Origin: Paenibacillus phocaeensis
Lineage (GTDB): Bacteria; Bacillota; Bacilli; Paenibacillales; Paenibacillaceae
Direction of reading: 5' to 3'
NCBI RefSeq assembly: GCF_900021165.1
Contig: NZ_FCOQ01000018.1
Location: forward strand, 368,403-432,402
DNA length: 64,000 nucleotides
The stretch's first letter is position 1. Each line of letters starts with the position of its first letter. The notes under the pieces are model-generated. The model was given only the letters and a program-made list of their open reading frames with translations. It was not told the origin of the DNA and searched no databases. The position numbers were made by a program, and so were the translations under genes. This document shows positions 41,801 through 52,353 of this stretch, in pieces.

Positions 41801-44068
41801 ATGGAACCCAAGATCGAGGAAATCATCGCGCAACTGTCATTGGAAGAAAAGGCAAGCCTCTGCTCGGGCCAGGATTTCTGGCGGCTGAAGGAGATTGAGC
41901 GTTTGGGTATTCCTTCAATTCGAGTGGCCGACGGGCCGCACGGTTTGCGCAAGGAAGTGGAGAACGCGGATTATTTGGTGGCTGGCCAGAGCGTACCGGC
42001 CACTTGTTTCCCCTCCGCCGCAGGGTTGGCCTGTTCTTGGGACCGCTCGCTGATCCGGGAAATGGGGGCGGCGCTAGGCAAGGAAAGCCAGGCGGCGGGC
42101 GTATCGGTGCTGCTGGGGCCTGGCGCTAACATAAAGCGCAGTCCGCTCTGCGGCAGAAACTTTGAATATTTCTCGGAGGACCCTTATTTGTCCGCGGAAA
42201 TGGCGGCCAGCCATATTCAAGGGGTACAAAGCCAAGGAGTAGGAACCTCGCTGAAGCACTTTGCCCTCAATAACCAGGAGCATCGCAAAATGACGGTGGA
42301 TGCGGTCGCGGACGAACGGACGCTGCGGGAGATTTACCTGGCCAGCTTTGAAGGCGCGGTAAAGGCAGGCCGCCCGTGGACCGTAATGACCGCTTACAAT
42401 CGGGTAAATGGGGAATACTGCGCCGAGAACAAGACGTTGCTTACCGACATTCTGCGGGAAGAATGGGGATTTGATGGCGTCGTCGTCTCCGATTGGGGGG
42501 CGGTCAACGAGCGGGTCGCCGGGCTGCGGGCCGGACTCGATCTGGAGATGCCGTTCAGCCTTGGTGAAGGCGACGCGAAAATCGTGCAAGCCGTGCGCAA
42601 CGGCGAACTGGACGAAGCGGTGCTGGATCGAGCGGTGAAGGCGCTGCTGGAGCTGGCGTTCAAGGGGCATGCGGCCAAGCGGGAGCAAGCTTCCTTCGAT
42701 GTGGCGGAGCATCATGAATTAGCCCGGAGGATTGCCCGTGAGAGCATGGTACTGCTCAGGAACGAACAAGGAATACTTCCGCTCTCCAAGTCGGCAAACC
42801 TCGCCGTTATCGGCGGCTTTGCGCGGCAGCCGAGATATCAGGGTGGGGGCAGCTCGCATATTGTGCCGACCCGGCTGGATGATATTTATGAAGAGATCGG
42901 CCGTAAGGTAGAGAACCCGGCGCAACTCAACTATGCGCAAGGCTACCGGCTGGACGATGACGAGGTGGATGCCGCTTTGCTTGCGGAAGCGGTGGAAACG
43001 GCCAAGACGGCGGACGTCGCCGTGATTTTTGCCGGTTTGCCGGATCGCTATGAAACGGAAGGATATGACCGCAAGCATCTGCGCTTACCGGATAATCATA
43101 TCCGTCTGATTGAGGAAGTAGCCCGCGTTCAGCGTAATTTGGTCGTTGTCCTCAGCAATGGCTCACCGGTGGAAATGCCTTGGATCGGCCATACCCAGGC
43201 CGTGCTGGAAGCCTATTTGGGCGGACAGGCGAGTGGCGGCGCGTTGGCCGATCTGCTGTTCGGCGACGCTAATCCATGCGGCAAGCTGGCCGAGACCTTC
43301 CCGGCGGCTTTGGAGCACAACCCGTCCCATCTCTTCTTTCCGGGGGAGAACGACCGGACCGAATATCGAGAAGGAATATTCGTTGGTTACCGGTACTATG
43401 ACGCCAAAGCGCTTGAGCCGCTGTTCCCGTTTGGTCACGGGCTGAGCTATACCCGGTTCGAATACAGCGATTTGATCCTGGGCGATTCCCGAATCCGGGA
43501 GGATGAGACCTTAACGGTCAGCGTACGGGTGAAAAATACCGGCGGAGTCACCGGCAAGGAGATCGTACAGCTGTACGTAGGCGATCGGGAATCTAGCGTT
43601 GCCCGTCCGCCCCGGGAACTGAAGGCTTTTGAGAAGATCGAACTGGAGCCGGGGGAAGAGAAGACGGTAGCCTTCGAGCTGAAACGAAGAGCATTCGCCT
43701 ACTATGATACCGAGCTGGGGGACTGGCACGTCGAGAGCGGTGTGTTCGATATTCTGATCGGTCGTTCGTCCCGGGACATCGCGGCCGAAGCATCGGTTTA
43801 TGTCGAGAGCACGGCTAAGAGAGAGCGTCGGTTTACGCGGAATTCGACCTTAGGCGACCTGCTTGCCGGAGGAAAGCTTGACCGGTTGACGCTGGAGTTG
43901 ATGGAGCAATTTAAAGCGAACAGCGGTATTTTTCCGGAGGACAAACCTGCGGATATCGCCGAGGCGGATCTGCATTTCTTGCCGCTGCGGGCGCTTGTCT
44001 CGCTTAGCAAGGGCGGTCTCCGGGAAAGAGACATGGAGACACTTCTAAACCGGGTTAATCGCAGTTGA
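41801..44068 (+). CDS. GH3 beta-glucosidase
   Basis: A 755-residue GH3 enzyme without signal peptide. The TIM-barrel domain carries [35 protein letters not shown], the conserved K-H-F ([14 protein letters not shown]) and the nucleophile Asp231 in VVVSDWGAV. The alpha/beta sandwich domain spans about residues 300-520 ([49 protein letters not shown]). A fibronectin-III-like domain ([21 protein letters not shown]) and a ~90-residue C-terminal extension follow. The ATG immediately follows the GH13 stop codon. It ends the fructoside/glucoside operon and suggests the imported pool includes beta-glucosides. Confidence 0.92.
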   Translation: MEPKIEEIIAQLSLEEKASLCSGQDFWRLKEIERLGIPSIRVADGPHGLRKEVENADYLVAGQSVPATCFPSAAGLACSWDRSLIREMGAALGKESQAAGVSVLLGPGANIKRSPLCGRNFEYFSEDPYLSAEMAASHIQGVQSQGVGTSLKHFALNNQEHRKMTVDAVADERTLREIYLASFEGAVKAGRPWTVMTAYNRVNGEYCAENKTLLTDILREEWGFDGVVVSDWGAVNERVAGLRAGLDLEMPFSLGEGDAKIVQAVRNGELDEAVLDRAVKALLELAFKGHAAKREQASFDVAEHHELARRIARESMVLLRNEQGILPLSKSANLAVIGGFARQPRYQGGGSSHIVPTRLDDIYEEIGRKVENPAQLNYAQGYRLDDDEVDAALLAEAVETAKTADVAVIFAGLPDRYETEGYDRKHLRLPDNHIRLIEEVARVQRNLVVVLSNGSPVEMPWIGHTQAVLEAYLGGQASGGALADLLFGDANPCGKLAETFPAALEHNPSHLFFPGENDRTEYREGIFVGYRYYDAKALEPLFPFGHGLSYTRFEYSDLILGDSRIREDETLTVSVRVKNTGGVTGKEIVQLYVGDRESSVARPPRELKAFEKIELEPGEEKTVAFELKRRAFAYYDTELGDWHVESGVFDILIGRSSRDIAAEASVYVESTAKRERRFTRNSTLGDLLAGGKLDRLTLELMEQFKANSGIFPEDKPADIAEADLHFLPLRALVSLSKGGLRERDMETLLNRVNRS

Positions 44069-44073
44069 TTCGG

Positions 44074-44110
44074 CGGCGGATCTTTGCTCGACTGGAGCGA
44101 AGGTCCGCCG
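44074..44110 (+). terminator. Hairpin after the GH3 gene
   Basis: CGGCGGATCTTTGCTC (44074-44089) pairs with GAGCGAAGGTCCGCCG (44095-44110), 16 positions with one mismatch and one G-U pair. No clear U-run follows; the leuS -35 begins at the next base. Likely the operon's 3' end. Confidence 0.6.
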
Positions 44111-44140
44111 TTGACTTTAGGGCGGCGAATTGGATATAAT
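44111..44140 (+). promoter_or_regulatory. leuS promoter
   Basis: TTGACT (44111-44116), 18 bases, TATAAT (44135-44140). It is placed correctly before the T-box leader, with start near 44147. Confidence 0.8.
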
Positions 44141-44146
44141 GATTGA

Positions 44147-44411
44147 TGATCCAATTCTATATTGTGGAACTTTGAAGAGGAATAGTAATTTGGATTCCGC
44201 CATCCAGAGAGCCGGCGTTGGGTGCAAGCCGGTTGGGGAATGCAGACGAACTCGCCTTGGAGTTATGATGCCTCAAATCATCATCGTTTTGCCCGCGTTA
44301 AGGGTGCAAAGGGAGCTAGGACAAAGCATGTCCGATGCTAACTAGGGTGGTACCACGGGAAATTTCCTCTCGTCCCTAGCGATTATACGCTATGGGTCGG
44401 GAGGTTTTTTA
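44147..44411 (+). promoter_or_regulatory. T-box leader (leucine) controlling leuS
   Basis: The conserved T-box AACTAGGGTGGTACCACGG lies at 44340-44358; its UGGU bulge matches the 3' end of a tRNA with discriminator A, as in tRNA-Leu. The terminator CCTCTCGTCCC (44366-44376) / GGGTCGGGAGG (44394-44404) plus T-run lies just downstream, and the T-box segment provides the competing antiterminator. A plausible Leu specifier CTC is in GAACTCGCC at 44251-44253. Uncharged tRNA-Leu would pair with specifier and bulge and allow read-through. Confidence 0.93.
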
Positions 44412-44471
44412 ATTTACAAGGTTGTTTATTGTATTAGAAAATAATGCGTTGTTCAAGGAGGATTTTGAATT

Positions 44472-46913
44472 ATGGCGGACCACAACGTGCCCCATGACGT
44501 TTACCGGGCCCAAGCCATCGAACCGAAATGGCAGGCTTACTGGGATGAGCACCACACTTTCAAAACGCGGGAGGAATCGGGCAAGCCCAAGTTTTATGCG
44601 CTCGACATGTTCCCTTATCCCTCGGGGGCGGGTCTTCACGTAGGCCATCCGGAAGGTTATACGGCCACGGATATCGTCTCCCGCTTTAAACGGATGCGCG
44701 GGTATAACGTGCTCCATCCGATGGGCTGGGATGCCTTCGGGTTGCCGGCGGAGCAGCATGCGCTTGATACGGGCGAGCATCCGCGCGACATCACGGTGAA
44801 GAATATCAACAATTTCCGGCGCCAGATCAAGTCGCTGGGCTTCTCCTATGATTGGGACCGCGAGATCAGCACGACCGATCCGGACTATTATAAATGGACG
44901 CAGTGGATTTTCATCCAGCTGTATAAGAAAGGTCTGGCGTATGTGGCCGAGGTTCCCGTGAACTGGTGTCCGGCGCTGGGGACGGTCCTGGCGAACGAGG
45001 AGGTCATCGACGGCAAGAGCGAGCGCGGCGGGCATCCGGTCATCCGTAAACCGATGCGCCAGTGGGTGCTGAAGATCACCGAATACGCCGAGCGGCTGCT
45101 TGAGGATCTGGAGGAGCTGGACTGGTCGGAAAGCATCAAGGACATGCAGCGCAACTGGATCGGGAAATCCGAAGGGGCCGAGGTGGTGTTCGACATCGAA
45201 GGCCATGACGCCTCGCTGACCGTCTTTACGACGCGCCCGGATACGCTGTTTGGGGCTACTTATGCGGTGCTTGCGCCGGAGCATGAGCTGGTCCAGACGA
45301 TTACGTCGGCCGCACAGCGTGAAGCAGTTCAAGCTTATCAGGACCAAGCCGCACGCAAAAGCGATTTGGAACGCACCGATCTGGCGAAGGAGAAGACCGG
45401 GGTCTTTACCGGTGCTTATGCGATCAATCCGGTGAACGACGCGAAGCTGCCGATCTGGATTGCCGACTACGTGCTGGCGGGTTACGGTACCGGCGCGATT
45501 ATGGCCGTACCGGGTCATGACGAGCGCGACTACGAGTTCGCGAAGCAGTTCGATCTGCCGATTATCGAGGTGGTCGAAGGAGGCGATCTCGCGAAGGAGG
45601 CGTACACTGGCGACGGAGCGCATGTGAACTCCGGTTTCCTGAACGGGCTGGGCAAGGAGGAAGGCATCAAGAAGATGATCTCCTGGTTGGAGGAGAACGG
45701 CAAAGGCCGCGGCAAAGTCACCTACCGTCTGCGCGACTGGCTGTTCAGCCGCCAGCGCTATTGGGGCGAGCCGATCCCTATCTTGCACCTGGAGGACGGT
45801 ACCATGAAGCCGGTACCGGAAGATCAACTGCCGCTTGTCCTGCCGGAGGTTGACGCGATTAAGCCGTCGGGTACCGGAGAGTCGCCGCTCGCGAACGTTA
45901 CCGAGTGGGTGAATACGGTCGATCCGGAAACGGGGAAGCCGGCTCGCCGCGAGACGAATACGATGCCGCAGTGGGCCGGCAGTTGCTGGTATTACCTGCG
46001 TTATATCGATCCGCATAACGACAAGGAACTGTGCTCGAAGGAGAAGCAGCAGGAATGGCTTCCGGTCGATCTGTACATCGGCGGGGCCGAGCATGCGGTG
46101 CTTCACCTGCTTTACGCCCGGTTCTGGCATAAGGTGCTGTATGATCTTGGGGTAGTCTCGACCAAGGAACCGTTCCACAAGCTGGTCAACCAAGGGATGA
46201 TTCTCGGCACCAACAATGAGAAGATGAGTAAATCCCGCGGCAACGTCATCAATCCGGACGAAATCGTAAACGAATACGGCGCGGACACGCTGCGGGTCTA
46301 TGAAATGTTCATGGGACCGCTGGAGGCGACCAAACCTTGGAACGCCAGCGGCGTAGAGGGCATTCATCGCTTCCTATCCCGTGTATGGCGTCTGTTTGTC
46401 GCCGAGGATGGCAGCTTGAATCCGAAAATCTCGGCGGATGGCGGCAGTGACGAATTTAAGCGTACCTGGCATAAGACGATTAAGAAAGTCACGGAGGATT
46501 TTGAGAACCTGCGATTTAACACGGCGATCAGCCAGTTGATGATCTTCGTCAACGAAGCCTACAAAACGGACATCGTGCCGAAAGCGGCCGCAGAAAACTT
46601 CGTACAGCTGCTCTCCCCGCTGGCCCCCCATTTGGCGGAAGAGCTGTGGGAACGCCTCGGCCACGCGGATACGATTACGTACGAAGCCTGGCCGGCCTAT
46701 GAAGAGGCTTGGACGGTGGAAGCCGAAGTCGAAATCGTCGTGCAGGTTAACGGGAAAATTGTTGAACGCACGAAGATCTCCAAGGATTTGGACCAGGCCG
46801 CGATGCAGGAACACAGCTTAAGCCTGCCGAACGTACAGCAGGCTGTGGCTGGAAAGACGATCCGTAAAGTGGTTGCCGTTCCAGGTAAGCTGGTCAATAT
46901 CGTCGTGGGATAA
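44472..46913 (+). CDS. leuS: Leucyl-tRNA synthetase
   Basis: An 813-residue class Ia aminoacyl-tRNA synthetase charging tRNA-Leu. The HIGH motif appears as [14 protein letters not shown] (residues 55-68) and KMSKS as [16 protein letters not shown] (around 583). The editing domain contains [20 protein letters not shown], and the C-terminus ends with the usual anticodon-binding and small terminal domains ([14 protein letters not shown]). Bacterial leuS length is normal. ATG 44472 is preceded by AAGGAGGA. Regulation by the leucine T-box upstream is clear. Confidence 0.97.
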   Translation: MADHNVPHDVYRAQAIEPKWQAYWDEHHTFKTREESGKPKFYALDMFPYPSGAGLHVGHPEGYTATDIVSRFKRMRGYNVLHPMGWDAFGLPAEQHALDTGEHPRDITVKNINNFRRQIKSLGFSYDWDREISTTDPDYYKWTQWIFIQLYKKGLAYVAEVPVNWCPALGTVLANEEVIDGKSERGGHPVIRKPMRQWVLKITEYAERLLEDLEELDWSESIKDMQRNWIGKSEGAEVVFDIEGHDASLTVFTTRPDTLFGATYAVLAPEHELVQTITSAAQREAVQAYQDQAARKSDLERTDLAKEKTGVFTGAYAINPVNDAKLPIWIADYVLAGYGTGAIMAVPGHDERDYEFAKQFDLPIIEVVEGGDLAKEAYTGDGAHVNSGFLNGLGKEEGIKKMISWLEENGKGRGKVTYRLRDWLFSRQRYWGEPIPILHLEDGTMKPVPEDQLPLVLPEVDAIKPSGTGESPLANVTEWVNTVDPETGKPARRETNTMPQWAGSCWYYLRYIDPHNDKELCSKEKQQEWLPVDLYIGGAEHAVLHLLYARFWHKVLYDLGVVSTKEPFHKLVNQGMILGTNNEKMSKSRGNVINPDEIVNEYGADTLRVYEMFMGPLEATKPWNASGVEGIHRFLSRVWRLFVAEDGSLNPKISADGGSDEFKRTWHKTIKKVTEDFENLRFNTAISQLMIFVNEAYKTDIVPKAAAENFVQLLSPLAPHLAEELWERLGHADTITYEAWPAYEEAWTVEAEVEIVVQVNGKIVERTKISKDLDQAAMQEHSLSLPNVQQAVAGKTIRKVVAVPGKLVNIVVG

Positions 46914-46944
46914 ATTTTTTTGCGCAAGCTTGGGGAGTTCGGGA

Positions 46945-47880
46945 TCAGGAACTGGGAGTTGCCCCCGAACCGTCCGGCGGTTTGATGCCGGCACGGGGGC
47001 GCTCACCTTCCAAACCCGCCGTCAACGGCCCTATGGATGACGAGGAAGCGGCCGGAATACCTGGATGAAACAGCGCGTGCAGCTTGCTGATATCTTCATC
47101 GTATTTGCGGTGCGTCGTTTCGATCAGGCGGTTAAATACGCCGCGCAGACCGGATTCGAGCACGGCGATGCCTTCGGCGGTGACTCCGCCGGGGACGGCC
47201 ACCCGCTCGATGAGTTCATCCGGATTGAGGCCGCCGCCCGTCAGCAGTTTACCGGTGCCCAGCAGCATTTCCGAGCCAAGCTCAATCGCCTCGGCATAAC
47301 CGATGCCCGTCAGCTCGGCGGCCGATTCCGCCCAGAGCTGAAGCATATATGCGATAAAAGCCGGCCCGCAGCTGGATAAATCGGAAGCGATCCGGGTTTC
47401 GCTCTCTTTGAGGTTCATCGGCAGGCTGATCGAAGACATTAGCTGTTCCAGCAGCAGACGGTCCTCGGGGCGGATTCGCTTCCCGTAGATACAGAGCGAA
47501 GCGCCGCTGTGAACGGAATGGGTGATGCTGGGAATGATCTTGGCGATTTTGGAAGGCAGGGCGTCTTCCAACGTTTCAATCTGGACGGGGCTGGTGATGG
47601 ACACGACGATCTGCTTCTCGTCGAGCACGTCCCGGATTTCCGCAATCACTTCAGGGTAATCCAGGGGTTTAATGCACAAGAAGACAATTTTGCTTCCTTG
47701 CGCGGCTTCGGCATTGCTGCCGTACGCCTGCAGTCCGGGATGGCGCTGAACCAGCCACTTGATTTTGTAGGGAGAGCGGTTGCTGGCACAAATGTTCTGC
47801 GGGAGCAGCGCGCCGGAACGCAAAAAAGCATCGATGAGCAGGCTTCCCATGGATCCGGTTCCGATGAAGGCAACTTTCAT
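46945..47880 (-). CDS. comER: ComER, pyrroline-5-carboxylate reductase-like late competence protein
   Basis: A 311-residue protein of the ProC family, next to and divergent from comEA as in B. subtilis. The Rossmann motif is MKVAFIGTGSMGSLLIDAF, and FLCIKPLDYPEVIAEIRDVL and SSCGPAFIAYMLQLWAESAAELTGIG follow. The C-terminal ~35 residues are Pro/Ser/Gly-rich. ATG 47880 has AAAGGGGAAG upstream; extending to 47955 adds an unlikely 25 residues. The biological role of ComER is poorly defined; whether it still reduces pyrroline-5-carboxylate is unknown. Confidence 0.88.
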   Translation of the reverse strand: MKVAFIGTGSMGSLLIDAFLRSGALLPQNICASNRSPYKIKWLVQRHPGLQAYGSNAEAAQGSKIVFLCIKPLDYPEVIAEIRDVLDEKQIVVSITSPVQIETLEDALPSKIAKIIPSITHSVHSGASLCIYGKRIRPEDRLLLEQLMSSISLPMNLKESETRIASDLSSCGPAFIAYMLQLWAESAAELTGIGYAEAIELGSEMLLGTGKLLTGGGLNPDELIERVAVPGGVTAEGIAVLESGLRGVFNRLIETTHRKYDEDISKLHALFHPGIPAASSSSIGPLTAGLEGERPRAGIKPPDGSGATPSS

Positions 47881-48094
47881 CCGGCTTCCCCTTTCCGTGC
47901 TTAACGCACTGTCTTGTTCAAACGATAAGGTGGATCGTATTCGTTCACGATTCATAAACGGTTAGTTTTACGTAAGCGGGAACCTACTTCTGCCGTTTCT
48001 ACTTCACCTGTATAAATATGTATGCAGCTTGATTGGATCTTCATGACTATAAGCGGATTCTTTTAAGAGGTTTGATAGGGGAGTGGGTTACAAA

Positions 48095-48688
48095 ATGCGG
48101 AAGGAACTCGTATGGACGGCAATGGTATCGGCGACGATCGGCGCCGGGTTGATGCTGCTGGCAACAGGGGGGCGGCCCCCTGCCGGGATCGAAGGCTGGA
48201 CGCCGGTGAACGCCCAAGTGGAAGCGGCGCTGGCCCAGGAAGGCCGGGGCGGTGCGGTAAGTGAAACTCCTGGCTCCGCAGAGCGCGGCGGCGGCGAAAG
48301 CCCTTCGCAGCCGGCAACTGCGGGTGCGGAGGAGGCGGGCACAACCGCCGCGGCCGCGGAGCGCTCGGCTGGGGGAACCGGCAGCGACTCGGCAGCAACA
48401 GCTGCCACCGCGGGGAACCCCGGGCTTGGCGCCGGGTCTGAGGGAGCGAGCGAGGCCGCGCCTTCTGCGGCTGGAGCAGGTAAATCCGCCGAGGCCGGAC
48501 GGATCAGCATCAATCGCGCCGGACTGGCCGAGCTGCAGGAGATCCCTGGAATCGGCGAGAAGAAAGCGCAGGCAATCCTCGATTACCGCAATGCGCACGG
48601 CGCGTTCGCTTCAATCGAAGATTTGACCCTGGTGAAAGGCATCGGGGACAAATTGCTGGAGAAGATGAAGCCCTACGTCGGGTTGTAA
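48095..48688 (+). CDS. comEA: ComEA-like DNA receptor with Ala/Gly-rich linker
   Basis: A 197-residue membrane-anchored protein that should bind double-stranded DNA outside the membrane during transformation. The N-terminal membrane anchor is LVWTAMVSATIGAGLMLLATGG. Residues ~35-130 are low-complexity (Ala/Gly/Ser/Glu) instead of the oligomerisation domain that Bacillus ComEA has in this place. The C-terminal (HhH)2 DNA-binding domain is intact: ISINRAGLAELQEIPGIGEKKAQAILDYRNAHGAF ... DLTLVKGIGDKLLEKMKPYVGL. ATG 48095 is preferred to GTG 48083, which abuts the GGGGAG site. First gene of comEA-comEB-comEC. Confidence 0.88.
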   Translation: MRKELVWTAMVSATIGAGLMLLATGGRPPAGIEGWTPVNAQVEAALAQEGRGGAVSETPGSAERGGGESPSQPATAGAEEAGTTAAAAERSAGGTGSDSAATAATAGNPGLGAGSEGASEAAPSAAGAGKSAEAGRISINRAGLAELQEIPGIGEKKAQAILDYRNAHGAFASIEDLTLVKGIGDKLLEKMKPYVGL

Positions 48689-48730
48689 ACCTTGTGTGAT
48701 CGAAAGAGGACGGGCGAGGGGGAGAATGGG

Positions 48731-49249
48731 ATGAATCCGGATCAACGCAAAGACTGGGACACGTATTTCATGGATATCGCTTATATGGTATCGACGCGGT
48801 CGCGCTGTAACCGCCGCCATGTCGGCGCTGTGCTGGTGCAGGGGAAGAAGCTGCTTGGAACGGCTTATAACGGAGCCCCTTCCGGCGTGCCGGACTGCTC
48901 GGAAGCCGGCTGTATGATCGCGGAAGAATACGAACTTGTGATCGATGACGGCCAGGAGAAAATGGTGAAGAAGCAGCGCTGCGTCCGCACCATTCATGCG
49001 GAGCAGAACCTGCTTCTGTTCACGGACCGGATCGACCGGGAAGGCTCCAGCGTCTACGTGACGGACGAGCCGTGTTGGACTTGTGCGAACATGCTGGCCA
49101 ACAGCGGAATCACGGAGATCGTGTTCCACCGACCGTATCCGAAGGATACCGGCAAGGTGACGGCCATGATGGCGCAGAAGGGGATCGCCTTCCGTCGATT
49201 GGAAGGCTACCAGCCGCCGCAGGAAACGATTGCTCACGTGGAGGAGTAA
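48731..49249 (+). CDS. comEB: ComEB, dCMP deaminase
   Basis: A 172-residue zinc-dependent cytidine/deoxycytidylate deaminase converting dCMP to dUMP. The zinc and catalytic motif is TIHAEQNLLLF (His and catalytic Glu) with DEPCWTCANMLANSGI (two Cys). An additional Cys/His cluster, GVPDCSEAGCM, is typical of dCMP deaminases. ATG 48731 lies 6 bases after GGGGGAG; the earlier GTG/TTG positions lack one. In B. subtilis comEB is dispensable for competence despite its name. Confidence 0.93.
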   Translation: MNPDQRKDWDTYFMDIAYMVSTRSRCNRRHVGAVLVQGKKLLGTAYNGAPSGVPDCSEAGCMIAEEYELVIDDGQEKMVKKQRCVRTIHAEQNLLLFTDRIDREGSSVYVTDEPCWTCANMLANSGITEIVFHRPYPKDTGKVTAMMAQKGIAFRRLEGYQPPQETIAHVEE

Positions 49250-49282
49250 CAAGATTAAGCGATAGCGCTATTGAATGTGGAA

Positions 49283-49321
49283 GCACCTCATTCGCCTATA
49301 GGCGGGTGGGGTGTTTTTGTT
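49283..49321 (+). terminator. Intrinsic terminator between comEB and comEC
   Basis: GCACCTCATTCGCC (49283-49296), TATA loop, GGCGGGTGGGGTGT (49301-49314), then TTTTGTTTT. A strong-looking terminator inside the comE operon, 40 bases before comEC. Confidence 0.85.
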
Positions 49322-49359
49322 TTGGATATCTTTTGCGGACCCAAGGAGGGGATTGAAAG

Positions 49360-52170
49360 TTGAATCGCAGACCGTTAACCGCAATCGCCTGCGGCTGGAT
49401 CGCCGGCAGCGGACTGGCGGCGGCAGGCCTTGCCGGCTGGCGTTATGGATTGTTTTGGCTGGGATTATCGCTGACTTGCGCGAGTGTTGCCCTGCTCCGG
49501 CGTCAATCATGGCGGAGTTTGGTTTTGGTATGGCTGGCCTTCTCGCTTGGCGGAGGATATTGGTTCTATCACGAGGCAAATAATGAAAGCCGGATTGCTC
49601 CGATAGTGGCGGCTGCGGAAGCAGGGGCGGATGATCGGGATCGGGCCGACGGTCCGCGAGCGTCGGGGACAAGCCGTGGGGAGGCAAAGACATCGCCTAA
49701 GGATGGGCCAACCGTTCGTCTGGAGGGAATGATCGTGTCGGCGGTGAAGGTCGATGGCGATCGGGCGGATTTTACGCTGAAGGCAAACCGGATCTCGCTG
49801 CTCACCGGAGCAGACCCGCAGGTCATGCAGGAGATTCCCGGCGGAGAAAAGGTCGCCGTCCAGCTGCGGCTAGCTGCACAAGGTGAACAACAAGTCGCGG
49901 CCTCGTGGCAGCGCGGCCTTAAGATTACGCTTCATGCAACATTGGAAGCGCCGCAGCCAGCCCGCAATTTCGGCGCGTTTGATTATCGCCGGTATCTCCA
50001 CCTGCAGCGAATTCACTGGCTGGCAAAGGCGGCAGGCGCCTCCGCTCTGCAACCGGGAACGCCAACTCACGGGATCGCCGCAGCTATGGGATATGTGGAT
50101 TCCTTGCGCGATCGCCTGGGACAGCGGATTGAACAGCTGTTTCCGGGCTGGCAGGCTGGTTATATGAAAGGGTTGCTGATCGGTTTACAAGATGAGCTGG
50201 ACCCGGACAAATACGCAGAGTTTACCCAGCTTGGGCTTACGCATATTTTAGCTATCTCCGGCAGCCATGTGGCGATTAACATCGCGCTGGTATTGGGGCT
50301 GCTTCGCCTGTGCCGAGTGACCCGCGAGACCGCAACCACCGTTGCGTTCGCTTTCGTTCCGGCGTATATGCTGCTTACCGGGTTCTCCCCGTCGGTCATT
50401 CGTTCCGGGGTAATGACGATGCTGGGGTTGTATTTGCTGAGGCGCGGGCTGCTCAAGGACAGCCTTAATGTATTGGCGGCCACCGCGATGCTCATGTTGC
50501 TTTGGGATCCGTATTATTTGCTGAACGTCAGCTTCCAGCTCTCGTTTGCCGTAACGGCGGGGCTAATCGTGTTTGTGCCTCTCCTGGCGCCATACTTTCG
50601 GTGGCTGCCGGGGAAGGTCGGGAATGCAGTAGCGATCACATTGGCGGCACAGCTGGTATCTTTTCCGCTGTCCATCGTCTATTTCAACCAGTTCTCCCTT
50701 CTGTCTATCCCGGCCAATTTGCTGCTTGTCCCGATCATCGGCACGCTGGCGCTGCCCTCGGGGACAGGGGCTTTGCTGCTGAGCTTGCTGTCGGTTCGGT
50801 TAGGTTCATGGGCGGCCGTACCCGTACGGTGGTTGAATACAGCAACGTTCGAAGCAACAAGCTGGCTGAGCGCGCGCAGCGGCATGATGACGTATTGGAA
50901 ATCGCCCTCATTGCTTTGGATCGCGGCTTTCTATGCGGGGTGCTTCCTAGTGCTCTTTTGGGGAAAAAGACGTGAGCGCATCGCCGCGGCTCTGCTGGCT
51001 GCGGCGCGGCAAGACGATGACACGGTTCCGTTAGCCCCGGTGAGAGAAGCGGCCTCCGTTTCCATTGGTGCGTACGGTTGGCGTCAGCCCAATCCTTCGA
51101 TGCAGCAAACCGTCCTCGGGCAGTTGGGTTGGAAAGGGTTCGCCGGGTTTTGGAATGCGCTGGTCCCACACCTTAGCGCAGCCGGGCTTATCCGGCGAGT
51201 ATGGGCAGGACGATTGGAGCTTCTGCGTTTTGCCGCAGCAGCGGGGCTGGTGTTATTGCTGATATCCGGCTATGCGCCCGCCTACGCCAAAGGTACGGGC
51301 TACATTGAGTTCCTCGATGTCGGCCAAGGGGACTGTGCTCTGATTACCACTCCTTCGGGCAAGCATGTGCTGGTGGACGGCGGCGGCACGGTGTCGTTCC
51401 GCAAAGCGAAGGATGCCTGGCGGGAGCGACGCGAGCCTTTTGAGGTGGGGGCTAAAACGGTTGTTCCGCTGCTTAAGAAGCGGGGGATCCACCGCTTGGA
51501 TCTCGTGGTGTTGACGCATGGCGATCAGGACCATATCGGCGGACTGCAGGCGGTGCTGGATACATTCCCGGTTGAGGCGCTGCTGATCAACGGCAGCCTG
51601 GCGAAGTCGAAGACGATGGCTCGGTTGATGGAGACGGCGCTTGTTCGGCACATTCCGGTGTATTCTGCAAGCCGCGGCATGAAGCTGCAACCGGACAGGA
51701 CTACCCTCCTTGAGGTGCTGTATCCGCTGACGGGAACGGAGCAGATTGGCGGGACTCCCTTTGTGAAAGAACAAAACCACCGTTCTATCGTATTTCGGTT
51801 GGATATGGAGAAAGCTTCTTTCTTGTTCACGGGTGATATGGATGAGTTGGCGGAGCGGGAGGTGCTCGAACTGGAAAAATCAGCCGTTAATAGGGCAGGA
51901 GCAGGATCGCTGCAGGAACCTTCGGTAGATGTGATGAAAGTTGCCCATCATGGCAGCAAAACCTCTACCTCCGCGGCTTGGTTGGCTTACTGGCATCCGG
52001 CGGCGGCACTGATATCCGTAGGTGCATCGAATACCTACGGCCACCCGCACCCCACAGTCATGGACCGTTTGAATAGACAAAAGGTTCGAGTCTATCGAAC
52101 AGACACGCAAGGTGAAGTTCAGATGAGAGTCCGCAGCGGGAACATCGAGGTCAGATCCCTATGGCTGTAA
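49360..52170 (+). CDS. comEC: ComEC, DNA uptake channel/nuclease
   Basis: A 936-residue inner-membrane competence channel. It begins at TTG 49360 with a strong AAGGAGGGG 8 bases before it. Order: N-terminal helices and DUF4131/OB-like region (residues ~1-210), Competence domain with the motif LTHILAISGSHVAINIALVLGLLRL and LLTGFSPSVIRSGVMTMLGLYLLRRG (~240-530), further helices, then a C-terminal metallo-beta-lactamase domain (~640-936). The latter starts IEFLDVGQGDCALITTPSGKHVLVDGGG and carries VVLTHGDQDHIGGLQ and MKVAHHGSKTSTSAAWL, the presumed nuclease site. Length is slightly above the usual 750-800, from an insertion around residues 545-610. Confidence 0.94.
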   Translation: MNRRPLTAIACGWIAGSGLAAAGLAGWRYGLFWLGLSLTCASVALLRRQSWRSLVLVWLAFSLGGGYWFYHEANNESRIAPIVAAAEAGADDRDRADGPRASGTSRGEAKTSPKDGPTVRLEGMIVSAVKVDGDRADFTLKANRISLLTGADPQVMQEIPGGEKVAVQLRLAAQGEQQVAASWQRGLKITLHATLEAPQPARNFGAFDYRRYLHLQRIHWLAKAAGASALQPGTPTHGIAAAMGYVDSLRDRLGQRIEQLFPGWQAGYMKGLLIGLQDELDPDKYAEFTQLGLTHILAISGSHVAINIALVLGLLRLCRVTRETATTVAFAFVPAYMLLTGFSPSVIRSGVMTMLGLYLLRRGLLKDSLNVLAATAMLMLLWDPYYLLNVSFQLSFAVTAGLIVFVPLLAPYFRWLPGKVGNAVAITLAAQLVSFPLSIVYFNQFSLLSIPANLLLVPIIGTLALPSGTGALLLSLLSVRLGSWAAVPVRWLNTATFEATSWLSARSGMMTYWKSPSLLWIAAFYAGCFLVLFWGKRRERIAAALLAAARQDDDTVPLAPVREAASVSIGAYGWRQPNPSMQQTVLGQLGWKGFAGFWNALVPHLSAAGLIRRVWAGRLELLRFAAAAGLVLLLISGYAPAYAKGTGYIEFLDVGQGDCALITTPSGKHVLVDGGGTVSFRKAKDAWRERREPFEVGAKTVVPLLKKRGIHRLDLVVLTHGDQDHIGGLQAVLDTFPVEALLINGSLAKSKTMARLMETALVRHIPVYSASRGMKLQPDRTTLLEVLYPLTGTEQIGGTPFVKEQNHRSIVFRLDMEKASFLFTGDMDELAEREVLELEKSAVNRAGAGSLQEPSVDVMKVAHHGSKTSTSAAWLAYWHPAAALISVGASNTYGHPHPTVMDRLNRQKVRVYRTDTQGEVQMRVRSGNIEVRSLWL

Positions 52171-52181
52171 AGCCTGATAAA

Positions 52182-52228
52182 ATAGGCCCTTACCTGAATT
52201 CGGCAGGATGACGGGGCCTGTTTTTTTT
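52182..52228 (+). terminator. comEC terminator
   Basis: AATAGGCCC (52181-52189) pairs with GGGGCCTG (52213-52220), with a 23-base loop that can itself fold, followed by eight T's. Confidence 0.85.
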
Positions 52229-52297
52229 GGTATTCTTAGGTGAGATTGAAACGACTCTGCACGAGAAAAACTTTTATTTAAAAAATAGTAACAACAT

Positions 52298-52324
52298 TGC
52301 AACATCTTGTCGGACGCTAGCGTC
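52298..52324 (+). promoter_or_regulatory. Candidate ECF-sigma autoregulated promoter
   Basis: TGCAAC (52298-52303), 17 bases, CGTC (52321-52324): the shape of ECF promoters (TGAAAC-N16/17-CGTC). It lies 30 bases before the ECF sigma gene, suggesting autoregulation. Confidence 0.6.
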
Positions 52325-52353
52325 TGTAAGGATGCAAGGAAGGGGGAGCCTTA

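Noticed and set aside
44409..46367. 652-codon minus-strand frame opposite leuS
   Set aside because: Antisense shadow of a highly conserved synthetase gene, rich in Arg/His/Asp; no start signal or recognisable domain.
46914..46944. Terminator after leuS
   Set aside because: A T-run (ATTTTTTTG) follows the stop codon but no stable stem precedes it.
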